Source of the DNA: Gammaproteobacteria bacterium
GTDB lineage: Bacteria; Pseudomonadota; Gammaproteobacteria; Chromatiales; Chromatiaceae
Direction: 5' to 3'
Assembly (NCBI GenBank): GCA_009929855.1
Contig: RZZN01000013.1
Span: 16,651 to 80,650 of the forward strand
DNA length: 64,000 nucleotides
Shown: positions 21,515-33,430 of the stretch, one piece after another
Layout: every line of letters begins with the position of its first letter
Position numbering within the stretch: the first letter of the stretch is position 1
Program-made: the position numbers and the translations under genes
Notes under the pieces: generated by a model
Told to the model about the DNA's origin: nothing
The model's database searches: none
Seen by the model: only the letters and a program-made list of their open reading frames with translations

Positions 21515-22183
21515 CTAGAGCTCGATCGTGTGCCGTCGGCGGGTTGCGACCGCCGAGGGCCCTTGCATCGGGCGATCCTCATCGATCATGAAGCGAGCGG
21601 CCTGCTCCAGATCCAGGGGGAAGTTGATATTGAGCAGCGACTGCGGCTGATCGGTGAGATCGGCCAAGCCGACCGGGTAGCGATCGATCCAATCACGCGC
21701 CCGGCGTCCGCCGCTCGCGATGAAGTCTGAAAGCAATTGAGCGAGTGCGACAGGCTGAAGTGTATAGACATAGTGCCGCTCCTCGCCCAGTGTGGCGATC
21801 GCGATCCCCGGCTGTTGCGCGGGAAGTACGCTCACCAAGCGCTGAACCAAGTCGCGCGCCAACAAGGGGCCGTCGCAGGGCACCGTGACGATCCATTCGG
21901 TCCGTGCAGCACGCATGGCCGCGAGCATTCCTACGAGCGGGCCCTGATGGTCCGCCATCTGATCTGTCACGATCTCGACGCCATAGCGTCCGTATGACTC
22001 GAGATTGCGGTTGGCACTCACCATGATGGCGTGCACTTGAGGGGTCAATCGCCGCAAGACATGATCGATCAGTGGACGGCCAGCGATCTCGATGAGTCCC
22101 TTGTCCAGGCCACCCATGCGCTGTCCGCGACCGCCCGCGAGCACCACTCCCGTGATGGTTGGATTGGACGGCGCGGCAGGCAT
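21515..22183 (-). CDS. mobA: Molybdenum cofactor guanylyltransferase MobA
   Basis: MobA transfers GMP to molybdopterin to make the guanine dinucleotide form used by DMSO-reductase family enzymes. The 222-residue protein has the nucleotidyltransferase signature LAGGRGQRMGGLDKGL, the GPLVGML segment, the metal-site PCDGPLL, and the C-terminal LLNINFPLDL. The ATG at 22183 is taken as start because earlier in-frame codons give unrelated sequence overlapping the next gene. It is 13 bases downstream of the PsiE-like gene on the same strand. Confidence 0.92.
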   Translation of the reverse strand: MPAAPSNPTITGVVLAGGRGQRMGGLDKGLIEIAGRPLIDHVLRRLTPQVHAIMVSANRNLESYGRYGVEIVTDQMADHQGPLVGMLAAMRAARTEWIVTVPCDGPLLARDLVQRLVSVLPAQQPGIAIATLGEERHYVYTLQPVALAQLLSDFIASGGRRARDWIDRYPVGLADLTDQPQSLLNINFPLDLEQAARFMIDEDRPMQGPSAVATRRRHTIEL

Positions 22184-22196
22184 GCGCGCGACTGGC

Positions 22197-22625
22197 TCAA
22201 TCCGCCGATGATTGGTGATGGGTCTTCTCGCCTGTGATCCGCATATGGCCAACGTGAGTCACAAGAACGGCGGCGGCGATGATCAGGATGGCCGCCGATG
22301 TCGCAATGATCTCGAGCTCGGTGATGTTCTTCATGTCGAGGATCAGATGACGCGCGAGCGCAACCATCGCGATATAGAGCGGCATCCGGATCGGGAGACT
22401 TCCAGATTCGAGATAGACGCCGACCATTGCCAGGACCTCGAGATAGATGAACAAGAGCAGCAGGTCGGCCAGCGAGACCTCGCGCTTGGCCACCATCTCG
22501 AGCACCTCCTGTGCACCGGCGATCAGCGTGGCGATCGCGATCACCAGCAGTCCGAGCATCTCGACCCAGGTGAGCATTCGCGTCCCACCGGAGACCAATT
22601 TGGAGTGCGCGTGCCTCTCGATCAT
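22197..22625 (-). CDS. PsiE-like inner-membrane protein
   Basis: A 142-residue integral membrane protein with about four helices resembling the PsiE (phosphate-starvation-inducible E) family. Visible family features are the acidic intramembrane-flanking LLLLFIYLEVLAMVGVYLES and the motif PIRMPLYIAMVALARHLI. The biochemical role of the family is not established. It precedes mobA by 13 bases on the minus strand and may be co-transcribed with it. No Pho box was identified upstream. Confidence 0.75.
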   Translation of the reverse strand: MIERHAHSKLVSGGTRMLTWVEMLGLLVIAIATLIAGAQEVLEMVAKREVSLADLLLLFIYLEVLAMVGVYLESGSLPIRMPLYIAMVALARHLILDMKNITELEIIATSAAILIIAAAVLVTHVGHMRITGEKTHHQSSAD

Positions 22626-22740
22626 CTGGTCGCTCGATGTTCGTCGTGTGTCGGATTGGGACTTTCACCGATCTGAGCGCGCCCGTTCAATGACAGGGCC
22701 TCGACTGACCACTGATCGGGGTTGGTGTGTCGTGCATCCC

Positions 22741-24165
22741 TCATGAGCGTGATGAACCTGATCCACGCGGATAGATCAGTATGAGCTCGTCCATGTTGAT
22801 GCGGTCATCGGAAAGATGATTCCAGCGCTGGATCTCCTTCACGGTCACGCCATAGCGCCGCGCTAGCTTCTTGATCGAATCACCCTTCTCCACGCGATGG
22901 GTGATGGGTTGGCCCGCGCCGCTAGATTGGATCTTGATGCGTTGCCCCGCGCGCAATTGATCGTGCGGATTCAGTCCATTGGCCTTGGCGAGGTTGGTCG
23001 CGTCGACGCCTTGCTGGCGCGCGATCGTCTTCAGGGTCTCGCCGCTCTTGACAGTGTGGACGCGGACGTGCGCGCGGTCGAGGCGACTGGATCGGGCCGA
23101 CGTGCTGCTCCCGGGCGCGGCAAGATGTGCTAGGGCGGGCATGATCTGCGCGCCGTCGATCTGCTTGCGTGCGCGCTCACCGGTGCCTGCTGGGATCAGG
23201 ATGTGGCTCGGTCCATCGGGTGATGTCCGACCGAGCTTGTACGCGGGGTTCAAACGCTGCAGCTCGCTCAATTGGACGCCGGTGACCGTCGCGACACGCT
23301 GCAGGTCGAGACTGCGTTCGGTGCGCAGCACCTCGAGCTGAGGGCGATCGGGCACGATCGGCAGCGGGGTGCCATGACCCTGCGGATTGGCGACCAGGCG
23401 AGCCGTGGCCAAGATCTGGGGAACATACTGTCGAGTCTCCTCAGGGAGGCTCAGCGACCAAAAGTCAGTGGGCCGACCCTCGCGGCGATTGGCGGCCTGC
23501 GCCGCGGCGACACATCCAGGCCCGCAGTTGTAGGCTGCCATGGTCAGCGCCCAGTCGCCGTCGAAGCGACGGTTGAGCTGCTCGAGATAATCCAGTGCCG
23601 CGCCGGTGGATGCGAGTAGATCGCGCCGTCCGTCGTACCAGGTGTCCTGACGCAGCCCCATCTCGCGGCCCGTGTAAGGCATGAACTGCCAAATCCCGGC
23701 CGCGGATTTGGGTGAGGTGGCGGTGGGGTTGAAGCGGCTCTCGACATGGGGGAGGAATGCCAACTCCATCGGGAGGTCACGCCGCTCGATCTCGTTGACG
23801 ATGACATGAATGTAGGGAGTGGCTCGTTGCGCCATTCGCTCCAGATACCGAGGATCACGCCGGAAGCGCTCTACTGTGGTATCGATACGCTGATTGGCGT
23901 GCAGGTCCAGACGCAGACCCGAGCGGACTCGCGTCCAGAGATCCCCGGATGGGGAGGGCCGGCCAGATCGGGGTACCCCGCCACGCTCGGCCACGACAAC
24001 GTCCACGGCAGGACGAACATAGCCATATTCACGCGCCGAGACCATTCCGGAATAGGATGGGTCGGCATTCGAATCGACGTGCTCGCTGGTAGCGCAGCCA
24101 CTCAGTAGCAGGCTGAGCAGTCCGATTGTGCCGAACAACGGCACAAGGCCGGCGACATTGGCCAT
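22741..24165 (-). CDS. mltD: Membrane-bound lytic murein transglycosylase D with LysM domains
   Basis: This lipoprotein cleaves peptidoglycan glycan strands to 1,6-anhydro products in the periplasm. The 474-residue protein has a lipobox LLSG-Cys24, a helical region, and an SLT domain at about 115-225 with catalytic Glu in HVESRFNP followed by SAAGIWQFMP and AAYNCGPG. Two C-terminal LysM domains follow (VKSGETLKTIARQ, VEKGDSIKKLARR), which bind peptidoglycan. The ATG at 24165 has a G-run 3-4 bases upstream. In many gammaproteobacteria mltD sits beside gloB-methyltransferase-rnhA-dnaQ; here gloB is absent from this spot. Confidence 0.94.
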   Translation of the reverse strand: MANVAGLVPLFGTIGLLSLLLSGCATSEHVDSNADPSYSGMVSAREYGYVRPAVDVVVAERGGVPRSGRPSPSGDLWTRVRSGLRLDLHANQRIDTTVERFRRDPRYLERMAQRATPYIHVIVNEIERRDLPMELAFLPHVESRFNPTATSPKSAAGIWQFMPYTGREMGLRQDTWYDGRRDLLASTGAALDYLEQLNRRFDGDWALTMAAYNCGPGCVAAAQAANRREGRPTDFWSLSLPEETRQYVPQILATARLVANPQGHGTPLPIVPDRPQLEVLRTERSLDLQRVATVTGVQLSELQRLNPAYKLGRTSPDGPSHILIPAGTGERARKQIDGAQIMPALAHLAAPGSSTSARSSRLDRAHVRVHTVKSGETLKTIARQQGVDATNLAKANGLNPHDQLRAGQRIKIQSSGAGQPITHRVEKGDSIKKLARRYGVTVKEIQRWNHLSDDRINMDELILIYPRGSGSSRS

Positions 24166-24340
24166 AATCCCCCCAAAAATTCCCAGTAAGTGCCTGATTA
24201 GTCGAGTTTTCTGAGAATCGTTTCGGCATCATACCCAAAGCCACTTGCCAATTCCAGCGCTGATTGGCTGAAATTTTCGAAGCACAGACGACAGCGCTTG
24301 CGATCAGGGTTAACATGCCCTCTCGCATGAGGCACTCCCA

Positions 24341-25102
24341 ATGACTGATTCCGCGAGCCAGGCATCGGCGCTGGCAAGCCTGCAAGACTGGTACCGCTCG
24401 CCCCTCGGGGCGGATGTCGCGGCGCTCGAGAGCGTCCGGATCGAGCGTCAGCTCAATGATACGTTCGGCTACTACCTGGTACAGGTGGGGGTCACCGAGA
24501 CCTTTCGCGAGGCGCTCGCCGCCAGCCGGATTCGGCACCGGATCCTGATGTCTTGCCAGCCGGAGGACCGGGTCGCTGGACGCCAGATCGTTGGGCTGCC
24601 CAATCGATTACCCTTTGCCGCCGATTCGATCGATGCCATGTTCTTGCCGCACACGCTGGATTTCTGGCCCGAGCCGCGGGCGGCCATGCGTGAGGTCGAG
24701 CGCGTCCTGATCCCGGAAGGGCGGGTGATCATCATGGGCTTCAACATGTTCAGTGCCTGGGGGCTCTGGTCGCTGTTGCGCCGGCGCAACCATGCCCCGT
24801 GGAACGGGCGTTTCCGCGCTGCCTACCAGATCGAGGGATGGTTGTCCGAGTTGGGTTTCGATATCGAGATGCGTGAGCACATCCTCTTCAGACTGCCCAT
24901 TCGTGGTGCGCTGGGTCCGAGCCATACCGTGCTCGATCGGATGGGCGAGCGGCTTTGGCCGATCCTGGGCGGTGTCTATTTGATTCGCGCCGTGAAGCGG
25001 GTCGCCACCCTGACCCCATTGCGGCCCTCTTGGCGCCGTCGCCGGGTGCTGCTGCCCAGCCGTGCCGTCGAGCCCACGGCACGAGGCACCGGGCGTGTCT
25101 GA
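24341..25102 (+). CDS. SAM-dependent methyltransferase, rnhA-linked family
   Basis: A 253-residue class I methyltransferase-like protein. The N-terminus contains QDWYRSPLG, common in the family encoded beside rnhA. The core reads like a type-11 methyltransferase: [23 protein letters not shown], then [19 protein letters not shown], with the SAM-binding first loop poorly conserved. The ATG at 24341 has GAGG (24329-24332) 8 bases upstream. It overlaps rnhA by 8 bases, so the two are coupled. The substrate is unknown. Confidence 0.8.
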   Translation: MTDSASQASALASLQDWYRSPLGADVAALESVRIERQLNDTFGYYLVQVGVTETFREALAASRIRHRILMSCQPEDRVAGRQIVGLPNRLPFAADSIDAMFLPHTLDFWPEPRAAMREVERVLIPEGRVIIMGFNMFSAWGLWSLLRRRNHAPWNGRFRAAYQIEGWLSELGFDIEMREHILFRLPIRGALGPSHTVLDRMGERLWPILGGVYLIRAVKRVATLTPLRPSWRRRRVLLPSRAVEPTARGTGRV

Positions 25103-25526
25103 TTGTGTGCGCGCCTTCACTGATGGTGCCTGCAAGGGCAACCCCGGACCGGGTGGTTGGGGCGTGCTCTTGCGCTGGGGCGAGGTCGAGAAGGAGCTGC
25201 ACGGTGGAGAGCAGGAAACAACCAACAATCGCATGGAGCTGACGGCGGTCATCATGGCCCTGGAGGCACTGAAGCGTCCAACCTGCATCGAGATCCTGAC
25301 CGATTCGCAATATGTCAAGCGCGGAGTGGAGGAGTGGATGCCGCGCTGGAAGCGCAACGGCTGGCTGACCGCCGAGCGGCAGCCGGTGAAGAATCGCGAC
25401 TTGTGGGAGCGCCTCGACAGTGCACTGGGTGCCCATCGAGTCCGCTGGCAGTGGGTCAAGGGGCACTCCGGCCATCGTGACAACGAGCGCGCCGATCGGC
25501 TTGCCAACCTTGGGATCAGGAGATAG
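25095..25526 (+). CDS. rnhA: Ribonuclease HI
   Basis: RNase HI cuts the RNA strand of RNA-DNA hybrids during replication and R-loop removal. The 143-residue protein carries the full active site with E. coli numbering: Asp10, Glu48, Asp70, His124 and Asp134. The substrate-binding loop W81-W90 region ([12 protein letters not shown]) is intact. The GTG at 25095 has GAGG (25083-25086) 8 bases upstream and overlaps the methyltransferase stop. dnaQ follows after 4 bases, giving a compact three-gene operon. Confidence 0.97.
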   Translation: MSDCVRAFTDGACKGNPGPGGWGVLLRWGEVEKELHGGEQETTNNRMELTAVIMALEALKRPTCIEILTDSQYVKRGVEEWMPRWKRNGWLTAERQPVKNRDLWERLDSALGAHRVRWQWVKGHSGHRDNERADRLANLGIRR

Positions 25527-25530
25527 TCCT

Positions 25531-26265
25531 GTGCGACAGCTCGTGCTGGATACCGAGACGACCGGTCTCGACCCGCTTGAGGGGCACCGCATCATCGAGA
25601 TCGGGTGCGTCGAGCTGGTCGATCGTCGTCTGACCGGTCACAACTTTCACCAATATCTCCAACCCGATCGTGAGATCGAGGCCGGCGCCTCGGACGTGCA
25701 TGGCATCACCACCGAATTCCTGCGCGATCAGCCACGGTTTGCCGAGGTGGCCGAGCGCTTCCTCGCCTATGTCCAAGGGGCCGAGCTGATCATCCACAAT
25801 GCCGCCTTCGACGTGGGCTTCATCGACCACGAATTGGCCAATTGGCGCACGGGCGCGCCCCGGATCGGCGAGATCTGCGAGATCACCGACACCCTGACGA
25901 TGGCGCGCCGACTTCATCCAGGGCAGCGCAACAGTCTCGACGCGCTGTGCAAGCGATACGCGATCGACAATCGTCATCGCGATCTGCACGGCGCCTTGCT
26001 CGATGCCGAGATCCTGGCCAATGTCTACCTGGCGATGACCGGTGGGCAGGTCGCGTTCAGCCTTGGCGGCGAGGTTGCCCTGGACGCGCAGGAACGCTCC
26101 GCGGTGGCTCGGCGCGGCCAGATCGACCCCAAGCGACCACCCCTGCGTGTCGTCCGGGCCGATCCTGACGCCCTCGCCGCCCATGCGCGACGGCTCGCCG
26201 TCATTGAAGATGCCAGTCCCAAGGGTTGTCTCTGGTTGAGCCTCGGGGAGGCTCGGTCGGACTAG
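25531..26265 (+). CDS. dnaQ: DNA polymerase III epsilon subunit (proofreading exonuclease)
   Basis: DnaQ is the 3'-5' proofreading subunit of the replicative polymerase core. The 244-residue protein (E. coli 243) shows the DEDDh sites: Asp7 and Glu9 in LDTETTGL, the ExoII region IHNAAFDVGFID, and the ExoIII motif HRDLHGALLDAEILA. The C-terminal tail after about residue 185 should bind the alpha subunit. GTG start at 25531 with AGGAG (25518-25522) 8 bases upstream. It ends in a 4-base convergent overlap with fnr. Confidence 0.95.
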   Translation: MRQLVLDTETTGLDPLEGHRIIEIGCVELVDRRLTGHNFHQYLQPDREIEAGASDVHGITTEFLRDQPRFAEVAERFLAYVQGAELIIHNAAFDVGFIDHELANWRTGAPRIGEICEITDTLTMARRLHPGQRNSLDALCKRYAIDNRHRDLHGALLDAEILANVYLAMTGGQVAFSLGGEVALDAQERSAVARRGQIDPKRPPLRVVRADPDALAAHARRLAVIEDASPKGCLWLSLGEARSD

Positions 26266-27023
26266 GTGTGCTGTTGATGCTGGCGACGGCTCTGACCGGC
26301 TCCGCCAACCAGCAACTCGAGCGATCGGACGTCGAGGATCTCGATATGCTTGCGGTCGACACGCATCAGACCCTCTTCCTGAAAGCGCGTGAAGATGCGG
26401 CTGACGGTCTCCACCGCCAGGCCGAGATAATTGCCGATCTCGTGACGCGACATGCTCAGATAGAAATCGGTCGAGGATAGACCGCGTTTGTGGAGTCGTT
26501 TCGAGATGCTGAGCAGGAAGACCGCGAGACGCTCATCCGCGCTCTTCTTGCCCAGGAGCAGGAGCATGTCGGTCTCGTGCGCGATCTCTTTGCTGAGCAG
26601 GCGATACATCTGGTGCTGCAGGCTGGGGATGATCGCGGTCAGCTCCTCGAGGCGCGGAAACGGGATCTCGCAGATGGCAGAGGTCTCGAGCACCTTCGCC
26701 GAGCAGACATGCGTATCACGCTCGATCGCGTCAAGCCCGATGAGCTCGCCGGGAAGATGAAAGCCGAGGACCTGCTCCGCGCCTTCCTTGCTCGGTGCGA
26801 ATGTCTTCACCGAGCCGGTCTTGACGACATAGAGCGACTTGAAGCGATCTCCCTTGCGAAAGATCAGATCACCTCGGTGCAGCGGGCGCGTGCGCTTGAT
26901 GAGCTCATCGAGCCGCTCGACGTCGCCAGACTCCAGCCCCATCGGAAGACACAGCGAAGCCAGCGTGCAGTGCCTGCAGGCCACCCGAATCGACTCCAAC
27001 GAGATCACTTTACGCTGGCTCAC
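26262..27023 (-). CDS. fnr: FNR/Anr-type oxygen-sensing transcription regulator
   Basis: FNR switches genes between aerobic and anaerobic growth using an oxygen-labile [4Fe-4S] cluster. All four cluster ligands are present: Cys16, Cys19 and Cys25 at the N-terminus and Cys118 in SAICEIPF. The cyclic-nucleotide-binding-like fold and dimer helix follow, and the recognition helix LAVETVSRIF carries the E..SR that reads TTGAT half sites. 253 residues, near E. coli FNR (250). The GTG at 27023 has GGGGAG 7 bases upstream. A perfect FNR box sits in its own promoter (27068-27081), indicating autoregulation. Confidence 0.95.
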   Translation of the reverse strand: MSQRKVISLESIRVACRHCTLASLCLPMGLESGDVERLDELIKRTRPLHRGDLIFRKGDRFKSLYVVKTGSVKTFAPSKEGAEQVLGFHLPGELIGLDAIERDTHVCSAKVLETSAICEIPFPRLEELTAIIPSLQHQMYRLLSKEIAHETDMLLLLGKKSADERLAVFLLSISKRLHKRGLSSTDFYLSMSRHEIGNYLGLAVETVSRIFTRFQEEGLMRVDRKHIEILDVRSLELLVGGAGQSRRQHQQHT

Positions 27024-27052
27024 AACGTCGCTCCCCGGTCAGAAGTCCGATG

Positions 27053-27081
27053 ATTTTGAACCCTTGTTTGATCTGGATCAA
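27053..27081 (-). promoter_or_regulatory. Candidate fnr promoter
   Basis: On the minus strand TTGATC (27081-27076), 17 bases, then CAAAAT (27058-27053). The -35 is part of the FNR box, and the start site would be about 23 bases before the GTG. Confidence 0.45.
27068..27081. promoter_or_regulatory. Perfect FNR box upstream of fnr
   Basis: TTGAT-CTGG-ATCAA (27068-27081) is an exact match to the FNR consensus dyad, centred about 51 bases upstream of the fnr GTG and overlapping the putative -35. The overlap suggests autorepression, as known for E. coli fnr. Confidence 0.85.
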
Positions 27082-27201
27082 GTGATCCTGTCGTCAAGGC
27101 TGGATTGCTGGAGACACGGCGCTGCCAAGCCGTCGCTTGGCATCATTGCTGCGTCGATCATTCCGCCGACGGGGATGCCGAGCGGTCGCGGCGTTCGGCA
27201 C

Positions 27202-27229
27202 AAAAAAAACCGCGCCCCGAAGGGCGCGG
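27202..27229 (-). terminator. Intrinsic terminator of the sulfur globule gene
   Basis: Read on the minus strand: CCGCGCCC, TTCG tetraloop, GGGCGCGG, then T8 (27209-27202). It lies 38 bases past the sgp stop and is the strongest terminator in the window. Confidence 0.93.
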
Positions 27230-27267
27230 CTAGGTCAAGCACGCTCGGCGATCCCGAGGTGCAAGTG

Positions 27268-27669
27268 CTACTTGGCCTCGCCGGTGTTGGGCGCCATCGG
27301 CATGCCATACGGCGCGCCATACGGCATTCCATAGGGCGCACCGTAGGGGGCGCCATAGCCATAACCCGGATAACCATAACCACCGTAGTAGGGGTCAGCA
27401 TACCCATAGCCACGTCCGTAGCCATAGCCACGACCGCGTCCCAATCCGCGGCCGCCGCCGCTCATGTTCATGTTGAAGTCACCCCAACCGTCGCCCAGCA
27501 TGTCGCCGAACATATCACCCAAGCCGGAGCCGTAGCCGGAGCCGGGGCCGTAGCCGCCGTAGCCTGGACCACCCCAACCCGGGCCCCACCAGGCCTGGGC
27601 GGCGCTCATTGAGAGCGCGGCACTTCCCGCGATCGCGGCGACGCCGATCAACTTGGCAAACTGGCGCAT
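27268..27669 (-). CDS. Sulfur globule protein (Sgp envelope protein)
   Basis: Sulfur globule proteins coat the periplasmic sulfur deposits of purple sulfur bacteria. The 133-residue precursor has a signal peptide ([15 protein letters not shown]..., cut after SAAQA) and a mature chain beginning WWGPGWGG that is dominated by Gly, Tyr and Pro, as in the Allochromatium CV1-CV3 proteins. The middle has an acidic stretch [15 protein letters not shown], and the C-terminus five YGxP repeats. The ATG at 27669 follows GAGGAG at suitable distance. It stands alone with its own promoter (27792-27821) and strong terminator. Which Sgp paralogue it is cannot be decided. Confidence 0.9.
   Translation of the reverse strand: MRQFAKLIGVAAIAGSAALSMSAAQAWWGPGWGGPGYGGYGPGSGYGSGLGDMFGDMLGDGWGDFNMNMSGGGRGLGRGRGYGYGRGYGYADPYYGGYGYPGYGYGAPYGAPYGMPYGAPYGMPMAPNTGEAK
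27299..27358 (-). repeat. Five tandem 12-bp units in the sulfur globule gene
   Basis: Units at 27299, 27311, 27323, 27335 and 27347 follow GGCRYNCCRTAS and encode YGAP/YGMP tetrapeptides near the protein C-terminus. Copy number could vary by slippage. Confidence 0.85.
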
Positions 27670-27695
27670 GACTAGCTACTCCTCTTTGTGGATGC

Positions 27696-27720
27696 TCATC
27701 GAATAAGACATTCATCGAAT
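27696..27720. repeat. Direct repeat TCATCGAAT x2 in the sgp leader
   Basis: TCATCGAAT occurs at 27696-27704 and 27712-27720, spaced 16 bases start to start, inside the predicted untranslated leader of the sulfur globule mRNA. Function unknown. Confidence 0.5.
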
Positions 27721-27791
27721 TTCGACACGAGACCGACGCGGAAGGCCCGCGCGGCGCCGTGAGCGTGTTCCGTCTACGCGAAACGACGTCG

Positions 27792-27821
27792 ACTATACGC
27801 GGCTCGCTCGCCCGAGTGCAA
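27792..27821 (-). promoter_or_regulatory. Sigma-70-like promoter of the sulfur globule gene
   Basis: On the minus strand TTGCAC (27821-27816), 18 bases, then TATAGT (27797-27792). This is a good match and predicts a leader of about 115 bases, in keeping with strong, independent expression. Confidence 0.6.
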
Positions 27822-27862
27822 GGTCGGCGCGCCGCGGTGCGTGAGCGTGCGCTTCGCATTGA

Positions 27863-30432
<2,570 letters not shown>

Positions 30433-30469
30433 GCATCATCCGGTCCGTTACGCGGCAAAACATTCATGA

Positions 30470-31768
<1,299 letters not shown>

Positions 31769-31790
31769 GGGATGGTTGTCGCGGCTCGCA

Positions 31791-32123
31791 ATGACGCGGC
31801 CGCGTCTCCTTGCTGTGAGCGAGCCCAGCGTGCAGTTGGCCATCGTCGTGCTGCTCGTCCTGCTGTTTGCACTCCAGTATCGACTCTGGGTGGGGGAGGG
31901 CAGCCTGGCCCAGCTGCATGGTCTTGAGCAGGAGATCGCGGTACAGGAGGAGGAACTGGTGCGATTGCGCGCGCGTAATCAGGAGCTGCAGGCCGAGGTC
32001 GCGGATCTGCGTGAAGGTGTCCAGGCCTTGGAGGAGCGGGCGCGTCGTGATCTAGGGATGATCAAGCCTGGTGAGGTCTTCATCCAGATCATCGAGCGCG
32101 TCCCACCGCGAGCCAAGCCATGA
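31791..32123 (+). CDS. ftsB: Cell division protein FtsB
   Basis: FtsB is a bitopic divisome protein that complexes with FtsL and FtsQ. After a short N-terminus comes one membrane helix (VQLAIVVLLVLLFALQYRLW) and a periplasmic coiled coil of about 45 residues rich in Glu/Leu/Arg (LEQEIAVQEEELVRLRARN), ending in the family RRDLGMIKPGEVFIQI. The start is uncertain: ATG at 31791 gives 110 residues, GTG at 31815 gives 102 (E. coli 103), and none has a clear ribosome-binding site. It overlaps ispD by ATGA, the conserved ftsB-ispD-ispF order. Confidence 0.88.
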   Translation: MTRPRLLAVSEPSVQLAIVVLLVLLFALQYRLWVGEGSLAQLHGLEQEIAVQEEELVRLRARNQELQAEVADLREGVQALEERARRDLGMIKPGEVFIQIIERVPPRAKP

Positions 32124-32830
32124 CGTCGACACCATCCTATTGGGCCGTGATCCCCGCTGCCGGGGTAGGGCGTCGCATGGGCAGCGCGACGCCCAAACAG
32201 TATCTCGAGCTGGCCGGGCGGACGGTGATCGAGCAGACCCTAGCGCTGTTCGTGACGGATGCGCGCATCGCCGGGGTCGTGGTGGCCCTGGATCCGACCG
32301 ACCGCTTCTGGCCCGCGACCCTCTATGCCGATCATCCCCGGGTCATGCGCGCCGATGGTGGTGCGGAGCGCTGCCACTCGGTCGCCAATGCACTGCAGCT
32401 GTTGGCGGCTCGGGCGCGGCCGACCGATTGGGTCCTGGTTCACGATGCCGCACGCCCTTGTCTGCGTCACGCCGATCTGACCCATCTGATCGAGACCCTG
32501 CGCGATGACCCGGTCGGCGGTCTACTCGGCATTCCGGTGCGCGATACCATGAAGCGCGTCGCCGAGCAGGATCGTGTCGTCGCAACGCTCGATCGGTCCG
32601 CGCTCTGGCATGCCTATACGCCCCAGATGTTCAGGCTCGGCATGCTCAAGGATGCGCTGAGTGCCGCACTCGCCGCACAGGCATTGGTCACCGACGAGGC
32701 CGCGGCCATCGAGCGGAGCGGTCTGGCGCCCCGGCTAGTGGAGGGGCACGCGGACAATATCAAGATCACCCGCGCCGAGGATCTGCCGCTGGCTCGCTTC
32801 TTTCTGGAGCAGCAGGGGCGCGTGTCATGA
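32120..32830 (+). CDS. ispD: 2-C-methyl-D-erythritol 4-phosphate cytidylyltransferase
   Basis: IspD makes CDP-methylerythritol in the MEP isoprenoid pathway, needed here for quinones and photosynthetic pigments. The 236-residue protein has the nucleotide-binding PAAGVGRRMGSATPKQYLEL, then VLVHDAARPC, the IPVRDTMKRV block, TPQMF and the C-terminal VEGHADNIKITRAEDL. The ATG overlaps the ftsB stop (ATGA). ispF lies 111 bases downstream; in some relatives the two genes are adjacent or fused. Confidence 0.96.
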   Translation: MTSTPSYWAVIPAAGVGRRMGSATPKQYLELAGRTVIEQTLALFVTDARIAGVVVALDPTDRFWPATLYADHPRVMRADGGAERCHSVANALQLLAARARPTDWVLVHDAARPCLRHADLTHLIETLRDDPVGGLLGIPVRDTMKRVAEQDRVVATLDRSALWHAYTPQMFRLGMLKDALSAALAAQALVTDEAAAIERSGLAPRLVEGHADNIKITRAEDLPLARFFLEQQGRVS

Positions 32831-32941
32831 TCGTATTCGAAAGGGCCGCGCGCTTGCGCCGAACGACCCGCCCCGCCCGCACCGCAAGGCGCGTGCGTGC
32901 TGTGGTCGATGGCGGCTGGCCGGCGGCCGGAGGCTGAGTCC

Positions 32942-33430
32942 ATGCTCATCGGTCAGGGCTTCGATGCCCATCGTTTCGGTCCCGGGCGCCCCCTGCTGCT
33001 CGGTGGTGTGGAGATCCCGCACGATCAGGGCCTGCTGGCCCATTCCGACGGTGATGTGGTCATCCATGCGCTTTGCGACGCCTTGTTGGGCGCGGCCGGT
33101 CTCGGCGACATCGGGCGCCATTTCCCGGACACCGATGCCGCCTATGCCGGGATCGACAGCCGGATCCTGTTGCGACGGGTGCTGGCGAGCCTGCGCGAGC
33201 GTGGGCTCGCCGTCCACAATGTCGACATCACGATCATCGCCCAACGGCCCAAATTGGCCCCGCACATTCCCCAGATGTGTCAACGACTCGCCCTCGATCT
33301 GCAATGCGATCCCGCACGGGTCAATGTCAAGGCGACAACCACCGAGCAGATGGGCTTCACCGGGCGCGGCGAGGGGATCGCCGCCGCCGCGGTGACCCTC
33401 TTGGTCTCGGCGACCGACCCGTGCGCATGA
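32942..33430 (+). CDS. ispF: 2-C-methyl-D-erythritol 2,4-cyclodiphosphate synthase
   Basis: IspF closes the cyclodiphosphate ring two steps after IspD. The 162-residue protein (E. coli 159) has the zinc ligands Asp8 and His10 in GFDAHRFG and the histidine in [13 protein letters not shown], plus SDGDV, HFPDTD, and the C-terminal [21 protein letters not shown]. The ATG at 32942 has GGAGG (32929-32933) 8 bases upstream. It overlaps the truD start by 4 bases. Confidence 0.97.
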   Translation: MLIGQGFDAHRFGPGRPLLLGGVEIPHDQGLLAHSDGDVVIHALCDALLGAAGLGDIGRHFPDTDAAYAGIDSRILLRRVLASLRERGLAVHNVDITIIAQRPKLAPHIPQMCQRLALDLQCDPARVNVKATTTEQMGFTGRGEGIAAAAVTLLVSATDPCA

